Below are positions 12,500-23,639 of a DNA stretch of 64,000 nt, piece by piece (position 1 is the stretch's first letter; every line of letters begins with the position of its first letter). The notes beneath the pieces are model-generated. The model saw nothing but the letters and a program-made list of their open reading frames with translations, ran no database searches and had not been told where the DNA came from. Position numbers and translations under genes: made by a program. This DNA is from Guadua angustifolia (Eukaryota > Streptophyta > Magnoliopsida > Poales > Poaceae), in contig CM070520.1 in assembly GCA_036346375.1 (NCBI GenBank), positions 51,664,198 to 51,728,197 on the forward strand. Reading direction: 5' to 3'.

Positions 12500-13945
12500 T
12501 CTCTACTTAATATAAATTTGCAATTGGTGGCAGCGGTCCGTTCTTTCTAGCCCCCTCGGCTCTAGTATATCTCCAATAATAGCCGGTCATTATAACTAAT
12601 TATTTTTTTTCTGATTTACAGCCAGCCATATCTCTTTAAATATGACTGATTATTATAGCAAAATCCCTGATTATTGCTAGTAATTAATAGTCGTCCAATC
12701 ATTCCTTTTGTACTCTATATATGCTATACAGTTTTCACATAATCAATCAAGAGAATTCATTCAAGATCTTCCATATCGTGCCGCTATGGTGAATAAACTC
12801 GATGAACTAATCAATAAGTGACGGACCGACATACATAGCCGCGAGGCGCAGGAGGCCGAGCGCCGCGGTCAATAGTAACTGCGGCCAGAAGGACAGCCAG
12901 AGCGCGACGCCCATCGGGTGCCGTGACCCCAGCGCCGGTTAGTTGGATGTGAACAAAACGTACGACGCTTCGGTGCGGTTGCTCGGTGACACCGGTAGGA
13001 CGTCGCCGGCGATGAGAGAGTCATTGGCATACCCCTTGGAGATAAACGGATTGATCCACCTGAACGTTGTGAGAGAGAGGAACGACGTGGCAACGCACGG
13101 CGTGGCGGGTGCCTCGGCGCTGGTGTTTTCTGGTTCACTTTCATGGGCTCCGGCATCATGGCCGGTGAAACTAGTGATAGCTAAGTATGCCGAGACATGG
13201 AGACGAGTAGGCCGGCAAAGATGAGAGGGTCATCTGGGAAAAGCAGCGAACCGTCGCGCGCAGCGGACCACCGCCGAAGCAGAGAAGAGCGCGGTGCTGA
13301 GGGCGGTGGCGATCTAGAAGACGCGAAGGTGCAAAAACTGGGTGGTGGCAGTGGCCCCTTTTTCCGAGGCGACTAACCACGCGGCCATGGCGTGCGCGAC
13401 GAAGTGGGCGGCGAGAAAGGCAGACTCCACAAGCGCGTGCGCTATAGCGTCTGGATAGAGGAAGAACGCGAAAGCGAGGAGGAGGGAATGCCGCCGGTGA
13501 AGACGACGAACGCCCGAGCGTGATCGTAGCGCCGATGGTCTGGAATGGCGGTGGCTTTAGCAGCAGTGCCTCGTACTCGAGGGAAGCCCCCATGTCGCCC
13601 CTGCGAAGGCGGTGAATGACGAGGACGAGCGAGACGACGAAGAAGACGAGGTCGACGGCGCCGAGGAGCGCGCGCTGCGGGTATAGCAAGAGGAAGAGGA
13701 ACGCAACCTGATAATATAAATTGCAAAAAAGGATAAAAATGATTGATTGATTTTTGAGATTGGTAATATATATTGCTACGTACAATATATTTTGTTTTAA
13801 TTCATACCGGAGAAGAAGCCATAAAAACTTTTGTGATCCGGAGAAATAGATGTTTGATCTTATAGCATAATTTTCTTTTATTGCTTGACCGTTATGTTTC
13901 GTTACCAATTTTATTTTTCATAGCAACGCAGAGACATCGATCTAG
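12500..13945 (+). mobile_element. non-autonomous Helitron carrying an ABCC gene fragment, copy 1
   Basis: The 5' end TCTCTACTTAATAT at 12500 is preceded by A. The 3' end, tagcaacgcagagacatc followed by gatCTAG, finishes at 13945 and is followed by T. This fits the A|T insertion rule and the maize-type Helitron termini (5' TCTMTAYTA..., 3' ...CTAG with an upstream YAANGCA word). The body aligns end to end, in reverse, with 29611-31009. No Rep/helicase frame is present, so it is non-autonomous. The 3' hairpin is not obvious by eye. The captured fragment lies antisense to the Helitron. Confidence 0.85.
12780..13720 (-). pseudogene. captured ABCC (MRP-type) transporter N-terminal fragment, copy 1
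   Basis: Reading leftward from about 13710, the three frames together spell the membrane N-terminus of a plant ABCC transporter. A hydrophobic helix (FLFLLLYPQRALLGAVDLVF) is followed by LVIHRLR. Further on come the start of the first transmembrane domain, FRWINPFISKGYANDS, and then LRLCMSVRHLL-like remnants of the AAMYVGPSLID segment. Frameshifts and stops interrupt it throughout. No nucleotide-binding domain is present. Intact ABCC proteins are about 1,500-residue vacuolar or plasma-membrane pumps for conjugates. This fragment lacks introns and ends where the Helitron body ends. Confidence 0.85.
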
Positions 13946-14459
13946 TCTGCATAATATCACACTCTACTCTAGAGCCTGTTTGGAAAGCAAATACCTCGCA
14001 AGGATTTTTTTTCTTTTTTTACAATATCACAATTTTTTTCAGCATGCAAGTCTCCTATTCCTACGGGCCTCTGCACGTTCTTACTCTTTACCTATATTTG
14101 CACGTGCATTTCTACAACATCTCATCCTACATGGAAATTTTCTTATCCTCTACATCTCGCCCTGCCTTAACCAGAAACAAATCTGATAAAGAGATATTCC
14201 GCTCTATCTTTTTTTTTCCCTTAAAAAGATAATACACTATTTACATTTTGCATGTTGAACTGGTGCCATTATTCCAATTCCTAAGGAATTTATTCGGAGC
14301 ATGTACAATGATACGATGCTAGTTGTCTGTAAGTTTTGCCACGTAAGATTTTTGCTGATACGAGAAAGAGAGAATAAGCCATCTCTTCGAAAAAGACAGT
14401 CGTATATACAATACAAAACACAATTGAATGAGTTACTTATCTATAACTAATAATTTTTA
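13946..14459. other. AT-rich intergenic region upstream of invertase
   Basis: It contains the 'gcctgtttggaaagcaaat' word near 13976, which resembles a MITE end, and a 'ggagcatgtacaatg' word at 14297 seen at some grass MITE ends. No matching second ends were found, so neither is called. Confidence 0.4.
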
Positions 14460-14715
14460 CTCCCTCCGGTCATAAATGGTCGTCGTTTTAGACATAGATG
14501 TAATCAAACCTTTGAAACTCGGATTGTCTATATCGTTTTAAATATTTGAATTGGATATACGATAATCATATATAGATTTGTCTCAGAAGGTACTTTCATA
14601 ATATTATAATTTTATTATGATTTATAAATATATTATAATAAAAACTAGTAATAACAACTGTATTTTAGATACCATATCCATATATAAAACGGTAATTATT
14701 TATGACCGACAAAAT
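14460..14715. mobile_element. Stowaway-like MITE
   Basis: The left end CTCCCTCCGGTCATAAATGG follows TA. The right end is the inverse, ttatttatgaccgac, whose outermost bases have decayed. The interior is AT-rich and short, as in Stowaway. It sits about 100 bp upstream of the invertase TATA box. Confidence 0.7.
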
Positions 14716-14818
14716 ATACCATAATTAAAAGACAGCGAGATGCTACGTAGATCACCTTAGGCCTGTCGGCAATGGAGATTTCGAACACCGCGGTCAGGAG
14801 GAAGACGCGCCTTCTATT

Positions 14819-15634
14819 CTATAAATACCCCCTCCCTCCGGCGCCTAACATGCCGCCCCGACTGATCCCCCTCCCCCAACTCCTCCTCCCCCGATCCGAT
14901 CTGACGCGATCCCGCCCGCACGGTGCGTTTCTTCCTCTCTCTTCTTGGGACGATTCTTTCCCCCGCTCTGTCTCTGCGATTTTCTTTGCGGGAAGCGGGT
15001 GCTCCTCGTGTAGCGGTGGATCTGGCGGGAGGCGTTTGGTTTGTGCTGGATCTGGACTGGCGGGCTGGATCGGCAATGGATCGTTTCTTGGGATCGGTCT
15101 GGCTACGGATGAAATTGGGGCGGCAAATTGGGGAGCTCTCTCGTGAATTAAGAGCCAGGGCAGTTTTAACCCGAGATTTGTTGGGTGGGTGGCTGAATCG
15201 GAGCTGCTGAGTTACAAAGCAGATGGGCGTCTGATGATGTTTCATCCTTGCGGGATCAAGCGTGATAATGCGTTAGCTCGCCACGTTTGTATCAATCGAT
15301 CGGTATGCGCCGCGCGCGCTTGGATGCGATTGGTACCAGACGTGGCTGTGTTTTCAGGGTCTTGCATTTTGCAGCCTGAAACGCACAAAGGAAATGCCAT
15401 CTCATTATCAATCCAGTTTCTTTCATGAGGGCAGCAGGTCATGGCCATTGTCGATAATCCCTGTTGGGCTTTGATTTTTCTGTGGCATATTAGCCATTTT
15501 TCAATGCAACGGAATCACTTGCTGCTCCTTAATCTTTCTTGCCATGATTTGTAAGGATCCATGGCCTGAAACCTGAACTGACATAAGTTTCCCTTGTAGG
15601 AGCCTAGCTGAATAGTTGACCAAGAAAGGGTTGC
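14819..15634 (+). promoter_or_regulatory. invertase core promoter, 5' UTR and 5' UTR intron
   Basis: A TATA box, CTATAAATA, lies at 14819-14827, followed by CT-rich sequence, so transcription likely starts near 14850. A GT donor near 14922 (cgcacg|gtgcgt) and an acceptor cccttgtag at 15591-15599 define a 5' UTR intron of about 680 bp ending 36 bases before the ATG. A leader intron is common in grass housekeeping genes and can raise expression. The exact transcription start is inference. Confidence 0.65.
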
Positions 15635-18600
15635 ATGAAGAGAGTGTCCTCGCATGTCTCCCTCGCCTCGGAGGCGGAGATCAATCTTGATCTCTCACGG
15701 TTACTTATCGACAAGCCAAGGTTGACGCTGGAGAGGAAGAGGTCATTCGATGAGCAGTCATGGAGCGAGCTCTCCCACAGGCCAAACGACGGCTTTGATA
15801 GCGTAATGCACTCACCCGCATTCCGCTCTGGTTTTGACTCACCGTTCTCATTGGGGACACACTTTGGAGGTCCACACCCCCTTGTGAATGAAGCATGGGA
15901 GGCACTCAGGAAATCCGTTGTGTACTTCCGCGGCCAACCAGTTGGTACGATTGCTGCCACAGACCATGCATCTGAGGAGGTGCTCAATTATGATCAGGTA
16001 AAAATCCGTTGTTTAAATGTCCTTTCTTTCAGAATTCTGATGTTTAGACATGTTTGAAATCAGTAGCCCAAAATGTGCCAGGTTGCCTAGTCCTTCATTC
16101 AGCCTCTTTATAATGGTTGATATTGATACACTACCTTTACTTCGATCAACTGATGAGATCCTCTAGTTTTTTTAAGCTTCATGTTTCTGTGTTCTTTTGA
16201 TGGTATCATAACTCATGCCAAAACAAAGTATAATACCATGTTTTCTAAAACAAAATATAAATAACTTGTACTGCACAATGTTTCTCGTATAATACCTTTT
16301 CATTTTGTCACTGACTTGGCCTCGTAAGCTGTACTGAGTGTACTAGCACTTGCAACAAGACGTTCACTTGTGCCATGTATTTTCTGAGATTAATTGAAGA
16401 AATGGCCTAGAAAATTTTGATTACCACGAGCAGTATGGATTTCAGAACTTTTTCCACTTTCTAGTTGAGATTCTATTGCATCTTTTATTTTTTGATTTTT
16501 TTCCCTTAAATAACAAGTATCGGTTGTTGTGCTGTTGGTGATGTTATCCTTGCAATGGCAGGTTTTTGTGCGGGACTTCGTCCCAAGTGCATTGGCCTTT
16601 CTAATGAACAACGAGACCGATATAGTGAAGAACTTCCTCTTGAAAACTCTCCACCTGCAGAGCTCAGAGAAAATGGTAGACCGGTTCAAGCTTGGAGCAG
16701 GAGCAATGCCTGCAAGTTTCAAGGTGGACCGTTCTCCAAACAGAAACACTGAAACCTTAGTTGCAGATTTTGGTGAGAGTGCGATTGGTAGGGTGGCACC
16801 AGTGGACTCTGGATTTTGGTGGATTATTCTCCTTCGGGCATATACAAAGTATACAGGAGATGTTAGTTTATCAGAATCACCTGACTGTCAGAAGTGCATG
16901 AGGCTGATACTTAATCTCTGTTTATCTGAGGGATTTGATACTTTCCCAACTCTGCTCTGTACAGATGGTTGCTCAATGATAGATCGTCGAATGGTATGAG
17001 CATTTCACCTTGATTTGATTTATAGTTAAGACATATATATATCCATAAAAATAGTACAATTTAGTTGAGGTGGCTACAGGAACAGGAATTTTCTGCATTT
17101 TTTTCTTAAACCAAGGAACATTCCCTGTTTCCTCTAAAACTAACTTGGATAAAAGGGACAGCATCAGACAACTAACGCACGCTGACCAGGTGGTACTGCA
17201 TAGTTATTGCAATTTCCGAGTCAGGGTTTTCTGTTTTTTCAAGTTTTTATGAAGGTTACTTGTACAGGACGAACCAAGGGGACACATTCTTTTAAAACAT
17301 ACGGTTTAATTTTAAAGACAATGTTATATGTGCCAGCTGAATAGATAATACTGGAAGAAGGCAATCTGTAGTATAACCCTACGAGTTTTCCTGTTGCTTG
17401 TTCTACTTCTGAATACAATTTTAATTGGAAATGAAGATCCCTATCATTACATATTGTTTTGCTACAAAGTTGTGTACTATTATTTTCAGGGTATATATGG
17501 TTATCCTATCGAGATTCAAGCTCTATTCTACATGGCATTAAGATGTGCTCTCCAAATGCTTAAACCAGATGGTGAAGGGAAGGAGTTCATAGAGAAGATA
17601 GGGCAACGGCTACATGCACTAACCTACCACATGAGGAATTACTTCTGGATAGATTTCCCCCATCTGAATAACATATACAGATACAAAACAGAAGAGTACT
17701 CCCACACTGCTGTGAACAAATTCAATGTCATCCCGGATTCAATCCCTGATTGGGTATTTGATTTCATGCCATGCCGGGGAGGCTACTTTCTTGGCAACGT
17801 CAGCCCCGCTATGATGGATTTCCGGTGGTTTGCCCTTGGAAATTGCATTGCCATCATATCATCTCTGGCTACTCCAGAGCAATCAGTGGCAATAATGGAT
17901 CTGATCGAGGAGCGATGGGAAGAGCTAGTGGGTGAGATGCCTCTGAAGATATGCTATCCTGCAATCGAGAATCATGAGTGGAGAATAATCACTGGCTGCG
18001 ACCCCAAGAACACCCGGTGGAGTTATCACAATGGAGGATCATGGCCAGGTAAATATTTTCCATTACACTGTGCTAACATGATATGAGCTAGCAATCTTTG
18101 CTGTCAATTATCCTCGGAAAAAGGCCACTCGTGTAGTCTACACCACTTGTGTTAGACCAACATCCTAAATCTCCACATCTGTTCCTTGATATAATCTGAA
18201 GTGAAACTGTTTTGCCTGAATGGATTACAACTTTACAAGTCTACATGGTAACACATTAACAAACGCTTAAACAAAAGTTCATTTCTGAAATTGGCCACAT
18301 AAGGCTATTCAGTTTCTCATGATAATCACTTTGGTCTAACAACCTTTGATAGCCATGTCTTGTGCGATAGGGTCTTTGTACGTGTAATATTACAGCTAGA
18401 AAAGCGAATTGTAGTTTTGGTAGAACACAACTGTTTATTATTTTAAAATTCTGAATAACTCTTCATCTGCTTTCCTCTAGTTGCTCGGGGAAAGTGTTGT
18501 GATTGCTTCCTGACCTCTTTTTCTTTAGTAGTTGAGATGTGGCTCTGTATGCAAAAGTTGATTCAAAAGTTATTCCGCAGCTAGGTTCAGATAAAGCAGA

Positions 18601-18964
18601 TACAGTACCCATTCTTCTTAAGCTTCAAAGCGTACGAATTTTAACACACTTACATATTTCATCTGCAGTTCTTCTATGGCTGCTGACAGCAGCCTGCATC
18701 AAGACCGGGCGGCCACAGATGGCGAAGCGTGCCATCGAGCTCGCCGAGGCTAAGCTGCTCAAGGACAGCTGGCCCGAGTACTACGACGGGAAGCTGGGAA
18801 GGTTCATTGGCAAGCAAGCCAGGAAGTTCCAAACATGGTCCATTGCGGGTTACCTCGTTGCCCGGATGATGCTGGAGGACCCGTCGACGCTCATGATGAT
18901 CTCCATGGAGGAGGACCGGCCTGTGAAGCCGACAATGCGGCGATCGGCGTCATGGAATGCCTGA
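15635..18964 (+). CDS. CINV1: cytosolic alkaline/neutral invertase (GH100)
   Basis: Hydrolyses sucrose to glucose and fructose near neutral pH in the cytosol; family GH100. Four coding exons with GT-AG borders: 15635-15997, 16562-16993, 17490-18048 and 18669-18964. The phases fit and give 549 residues, the usual length. The start (MKRVSSHVSLASEAEI) matches the cytosolic class, and no transit or signal peptide is seen. Conserved blocks: WEALRKSVVYFRGQPVGT, QVFVRDFVPSALAFL at the first junction, AGAMPASFKV, ADFGESAIGRVAPVDSGFWW, FPTLLCTDGCSMIDRRM at the second, FMPCRGGYFLGNVSPAMMDF and YHNGGSWP at the third. The C-terminus RRSASWNA resembles the phospho-serine/14-3-3 site described in Arabidopsis CINV1. 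All frames are open. The paralogue name is a best guess from similarity to the rice protein. Confidence 0.95.
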
Positions 18965-19846
18965 CTGAATGTCCGAATAGATGTTTCTGAAGAAAACCTT
19001 ACTGTCAAAGATTATAGCGATTATTTGTTTATAACTTTAAAAGCCGAAGTTGGCTGCAATTGTACCGTCAGTTAGGACAGAAATGTATACGAAAGATCCT
19101 AGATTTTACAGAGCATTTTTGTTCGCTTCTGTCTAGGTGAAACCTTGATTTTGCAATAATCAAACACTGTTCGTGACATGAATCTTATTGTTGTGTCTTT
19201 CTCCTATGGTAATGCTTCCTAGCTAGTAGCTAGTGATAGATGGGGACTTTTATTCTATTGAACACTCGGGTGTCCTTTTAGGAAGGGATAAGATAGCATA
19301 TAGGAGTGCGGAACTGAAGATACATGCGCCAATTTCTTTTTAAAAAATTAGCCAGCACACACGCACTCTCACGCGCACCCACATCGAGTTGAGCTCGAAC
19401 ATGGGCAGGCGGAGTGAGCTCTACTCGCTCCTGCCATTGGGCTGAAGCCTCGACTGCCATGCGCCAAAAATTTGAGTGTTGTTAAAAAAAATAGTAGTAT
19501 AAGATTATGCATTCACAATGCCTTGTGTCATCTCTTGCAAAAAAACTATACATAGCAAATACAGATTTCAAAACAACTAAATATTGTTCTTTCTCCTTTA
19601 ATATATAATGTGTCTTTATTAAAAATATATATATAATGTAGATTCTACAAACACCTGGTGCCGTAGAATTTTTCTTTCCCTGGCTGCATATGCATGTGAC
19701 TATGTGAGTGGTAAAGCGAATACAACCCAACACGAGAATGCCTTTTTTTTAATAGGAAATTCCAGTAGCAGTCTCGATGCTGACAGAGTAAGATCAAATC
19801 CATCGTAACTACACCATGCAAATAGGATAGCAGAGTACGTAGGTAG
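18965..19846. other. invertase 3' UTR and downstream intergenic DNA
   Basis: The 3' UTR probably ends near 19150-19200, with A/T-rich words such as gcaataatcaaac but no perfect AATAAA. Further on are a CACACA-rich patch at 19350-19390 and an AT run at 19620-19640. No gene is supported. Confidence 0.5.
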
Positions 19847-19869
19847 ATGCAACTTTACACGACGGACGT

Positions 19870-20110
19870 ATCGCCGGCGGCGGCCGAGCTATCCGTGTCC
19901 GCTCGCCGCGTGACCCCGCTGACCCGTACCACGGCGAGTGGAAGGTCACGCCGGTGCGGATCTGCGACGGCAAGGGCGGAACCCCGGGGCTGTCGGGGTG
20001 GGCGTCCGCGTCGGCGACCGGTTTCTGTGCTGGGCCGACTACTACAAGGGCGTCCTAGTCGGCGACGTGTTCGACTTAGACGGACAGACGGCTCCGCGGC
20101 GCTCCGGTCC
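19870..20110 (+). pseudogene. DUF1618 gene fragment
   Basis: Two frames together give a grass DUF1618 segment. HGEWKVTPVRICDGKGG lies in one frame (about 19930-19985). VGVRVGDRFLCWADYYKGVL, followed by VGDVFDLDG, lies in the next (about 20000-20085). A frameshift near 19995 separates them. DUF1618 proteins are numerous in grasses and of unknown function. No start codon, upstream exon or downstream remainder is present, so this is a fragment only. Confidence 0.7.
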
Positions 20111-20170
20111 TCCGTGGAACCCCAACCACACCGGGGATGCCCCGAGCTGTCCCGGGCATTGCCTGTGGTG

Positions 20171-20945
20171 AAACGCTAAGTTGCTCGCTGAGGCTGGAAC
20201 CATCGAAGTACGCAATGCTTAAATCGCAAAGACATTGCCTCTGGCGGAGAGCTAACTAAGGCCCTGTTTGGGAGAGCTTCAGCTCCCAACTCCAGTTCAG
20301 AGCTGAAACTTATAGGCTAAAATAAAGTGAATTAAGTTTATATTTTTAGTCTAAAATGTAAACAAGATGATCTACCTAAACACTCTTAATGTACCTATAG
20401 CTCCAGCTCCATAAATTTCTGGAGCTAGAAATACCCTGCTCCACCAACTCCACAGATTTTGGTGGAGCTGGAGCTGTCCCAAACAGGCCCTAAGTTGCCC
20501 ATCGAGGCTAGAGTCATCAAAGCAGGTGAAGTTCTTACCCAGTGACATTGCCGAAGCTTATATATACTCTATTGAAGGACGCGCATCGGAGCATGTAATG
20601 CTCAACTCGCCGATGAATTACCTCTTTGCGAAGAGCTAAGTTGCCCTATAAGGCTAGAGTTATCGAAGCGGGTGAAGTCCTCACCGGGAATATCACTGAA
20701 TCATCGGACTCCTTGATGAGACGCACGACAGAGCGTGTAATGCTCAACTCACTGAGTCATTGCCTCTTGTGAAGTGCTAAGTTGCCTGCCAAGGCCAAAG
20801 CCATCAAAGCGAGGGACGTCCTCAGTGAAGACACTGCCGAAGTGTCAGGCTTCTGATAGGATGTGCGAGAGCACGTAATGCTCAAACTCGTCGAGACATT
20901 GCCTTAATTTGCTACCGAGCTCAGCTGCCCATAGAGGCCAGAGCC
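20171..20945. repeat. tandem array of a 144 bp unit, about 4.5 copies
   Basis: Each unit contains gctaagttgccc, then gaggctagagtcatcgaagc, then gaagtcctcacc, then gcgtgtaatgctcaactc. Unit starts at 20491, 20635, 20777 and about 20921 are spaced 142-144 bp. A first, shortened unit lies at 20171-20256. A Tourist-like MITE (20260-20490) has been inserted into the array. The units are diverged and non-coding. Confidence 0.85.
20260..20490. mobile_element. Tourist-like MITE, copy 2, 231 bp
   Basis: Perfect TAA duplications lie at 20257-20259 and 20491-20493. The ends GGCCCTGTTTGGGA and TCCCAAACAGGCCC are perfect 14 bp inverted repeats. The core aaaataaagtgaattaag is shared with the other three copies. 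Inserted within the 144 bp tandem array. Confidence 0.93.
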
Positions 20946-21539
20946 ATCGTGACAGTTGCATTCTCCGTGTTGTTGATCCTCATATCTTATTGTTTATGGT
21001 TCTACCATCTTTTCTTTCTTTCTTTCTTTTCTTTTTTTTCTCTACGGAGCACATCGGGGTGTTTTAGCGCCATGTGATTCTCCTTTTTTTTATATAATAA
21101 TAAATCACTGTTACGCTGTAGTGATACACTGTCTACCTACCTCGGGTCATGCGAATGAGATCAGCAAGTAACTTGCAGTAAATATAGACATTCAAAAGCA
21201 TACTTATAGCAAGCCGGTGACATGGCTAGGGCAATATTTGTTTAGGGCTTAGACATTTTGCCTTATAACTTATAGTTTTTGGGCTTGAATAGCTTCAAAA
21301 AAGTTATAGATTTTTATACGTAGTAGAGGTAGACAATTTTACTCTAACTTTAATGGTATTAGTCTAAAAACAATTTTTAATAAGCTAAAAAAGTATCTCT
21401 TCAGCGAATTTTGACTTTTAATTATATAGAGATTTATGGTCTTTTGAAAAAACCTAGATAAAAATTAAACTTCCCGTTTATTTAGGTTTTAGATTTTTTT
21501 GTTTTAAACAGATAGGTGTCCTGGCTTGGTGCCTTAGTA
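20946..21539. other. intergenic with a CTTT microsatellite
   Basis: A pyrimidine run of the tttc type lies at 21009-21040. The rest is AT-rich, with no gene or terminal repeat that I could support. Confidence 0.5.
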
Positions 21540-21890
21540 CAGGGGCGTAGCTAGTAGTTGGCACGGTTGTGCCACGGTACAACCAATGCTCCAGCCCATC
21601 GTGTATTATTTAGCCCACGTACACGCTGTCAGCAGAAAGATAGAACGTCGTAGACTCGCAGTCACTACTGGTTCATTCAATGCTTCAATCTTTCTCCGTT
21701 GTTGAGCTGTGCCCCTACGCATGTGCTTGTGCGCCAGGCAATTGTATTTAGATCGTACCTTGTGCTTGTGCGGTAGAAAATTGAATTTGGATTTTGGATC
21801 ACGACAGGCCGCGGAGCATTTTGTACTTATACGATTATATTTTCTTTCTTAGTTGGGCTAATCTTGCTTAAAATTCTAACTACGCCGCTG
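21540..21890. mobile_element. hAT-type MITE, 351 bp, with 8 bp target duplication
   Basis: The target duplication CCTTAGTA is perfect (21532-21539 and 21891-21898). The left end CAGGGGCGTAGCTAG and the inverted right end CAGCGGCGTAGTTAG match at 13 of 15 positions. An 8 bp duplication with CAG...CTG ends is diagnostic of hAT elements. No transposase frame is present. Confidence 0.93.
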
Positions 21891-22004
21891 CCTTAGTATA
21901 TGTACGAGTCTTTCGAACCCATTGTGCGCAAGTGAGCAAATATTTTTTTTGCCCTCAATGCAACTAGAATATTTTTCGCGGCGTCACACGCCGCGCACGT
22001 TCTT

Positions 22005-22820
22005 TTTTCGTAGGAAAATTTCTGAAAAACCGAAGTGGGAAAATAGTCTAGAGGAAAAAGGGTGAAAAATCATTAGAGATGACAACCTTCTTTTGTCGAG
22101 CCTAACACTATACGCGTTCGCCGAGTAATAATTTAACAATCTATACGTTCAACCGTCAATAATACACGATTCGAAAAATACTATAGATCGAATTGCAAAA
22201 AAAACTATAAAGATACAACCGTATATATATTCCTCACTCGGGAAAATAGCAGAAACCGAGTTACGGGGGCAAAAAAAGAGAAATAGAGTTGTAGAAATAT
22301 CTCTTTCGACGAATTATTTGAAAAATATTAGAGACCGAGCTGGAAAACCGAGGTGGGAAAATAGACTAGAGGGAAAAGGGCGAAAAATTATTAGAGATGA
22401 CAACCTTCTTTTATCGAGTCTAACACTCTACGCGTTCACCGAATAATAATTTAACACTCTATATGTTCAACCATCAATAATACATGCTTCGAAAAATACT
22501 ATAGATCGAATTGGAAAAAAAAGCTATAAAGATACAACCGTACACATATTCTTCACTCCGAAAAATAGCAGAAACCGAGTTACGGGGGAAAAAATAGAGA
22601 GATAGAGTTGTCGAAATATCTCTTTCGACGAATTATTTGGAAAATATTGGAGGCCGAGTTGGGAAAATAGTCTAGAGGAAAAAAGGCGAAAAATTATTAG
22701 AGATGACAACCTTCTTTTGTCAAGCCTAACACTCTACGCGTTCACCGAGTAATAATACATGTTTAAAAAAATATCAGAGATCAAGATGGAAAATTGAGAT
22801 GGGGAAAAAGTCTAGAGATA
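22005..22820. repeat. tandem array of a 306-319 bp AT-rich unit, about 2.5 copies
   Basis: The segment gtgggaaaatagtctagag, followed by gatgacaaccttctttt and ctacgcgttcaccgagtaat, recurs from about 22027, 22346 and 22652. The third copy is cut short after its first 120 bases. It is non-coding and satellite-like in length. Confidence 0.85.
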
Positions 22821-23244
22821 GAACTGCACACATATCGCGATTTGAATTTAACGGGTGTTTTTTTAGAGCTGCACACATATTTCTGGTGACGAAAACATTT
22901 TTTCCGGGAAAAACGGAGAAAGGACCTAGACGTAAAGAGTAAGGGCCTATTTATTACGTTTTTGGACCTGTCCGCTATCCTGAAAAATTAGAAAAGGGCT
23001 TGTTCGCGATTTGAATTTAACGGGAGTTTGTTTTCGTAAAATAGCGCACGAGGGACCCAAACGCGATTAAGAAAAGAAAAACTTCCTCACAAAAAATCGC
23101 GAAGGATCTATTCGTAATTTACAGGGACCTATCCGTAATTTGAAGAAATATAAAGGGTTTTTGAAAAATAGCATAGGGCAATACGTGACATGCCTCTCCT
23201 TGGGAGAACCTTGCAGACTTTAATTTAGGGCCCACCATCACCCT
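22821..23244. other. spacer between two tandem arrays
   Basis: AT-rich. The phrase gcgatttgaatttaacggg occurs twice (near 22837 and 23006). Phrases such as 'acctatccgtaatt' recur in altered form. No gene. Confidence 0.45.
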
Positions 23245-23565
23245 CGAGCGATTTTCATACTCCCCGGAGTACACCACCTTGTAGTGGTTTTTTATACTCT
23301 GTAAAATATGCTGCCTTGTGACGATTTTTTATATCCTAGAGTACTCCGGCGTCTTTCTCATGCAATTTTTTACTCCATAGAGCATACCGGCTTGTGGCGA
23401 TTTTTTATACTCTATAGAGTACGCCAGGGTCTTATCTTACACAATTTTTTATACTCCGTAGAGTACGCTAGAGTACGCCAGGTCTTATCTTATACAATTT
23501 TTTATACTCTGTAGAGTACGCTGTCCTACGGTGATTTTTTATTCTCCATAGAGTACGCTTTCAAT
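23245..23565. repeat. tandem array of a roughly 50-60 bp unit, about 6 copies
   Basis: Each unit contains attttttatactc, then a short quasi-palindrome of the type ctccRtagagtacgc, then a variable tail such as cggcttgtggcg or aggtcttatcttac. Copies start near 23290, 23322, 23366, 23400, 23443 and 23497. An internal 'gagtacgctagagtacgcc' shows a small slippage duplication. Non-coding. Confidence 0.82.
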
Positions 23566-23639
23566 TCTAATTCATTTTGAAATCAAGATTAAAATATTTT
23601 TATCACCAAAACCTTCAATTCTAATTCATTTTGAATTTG

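Noticed and set aside
13171..13908. 245-codon minus-strand frame as an intact gene
   Set aside because: Only part of it is ABCC sequence. The rest is out-of-frame translation and Helitron flank, so it is a pseudogene fragment.
22005..23565. Repeat arrays considered as a CRISPR
   Set aside because: The units are contiguous tandem copies without unique spacers of constant size, in a plant nuclear context with no cas genes.
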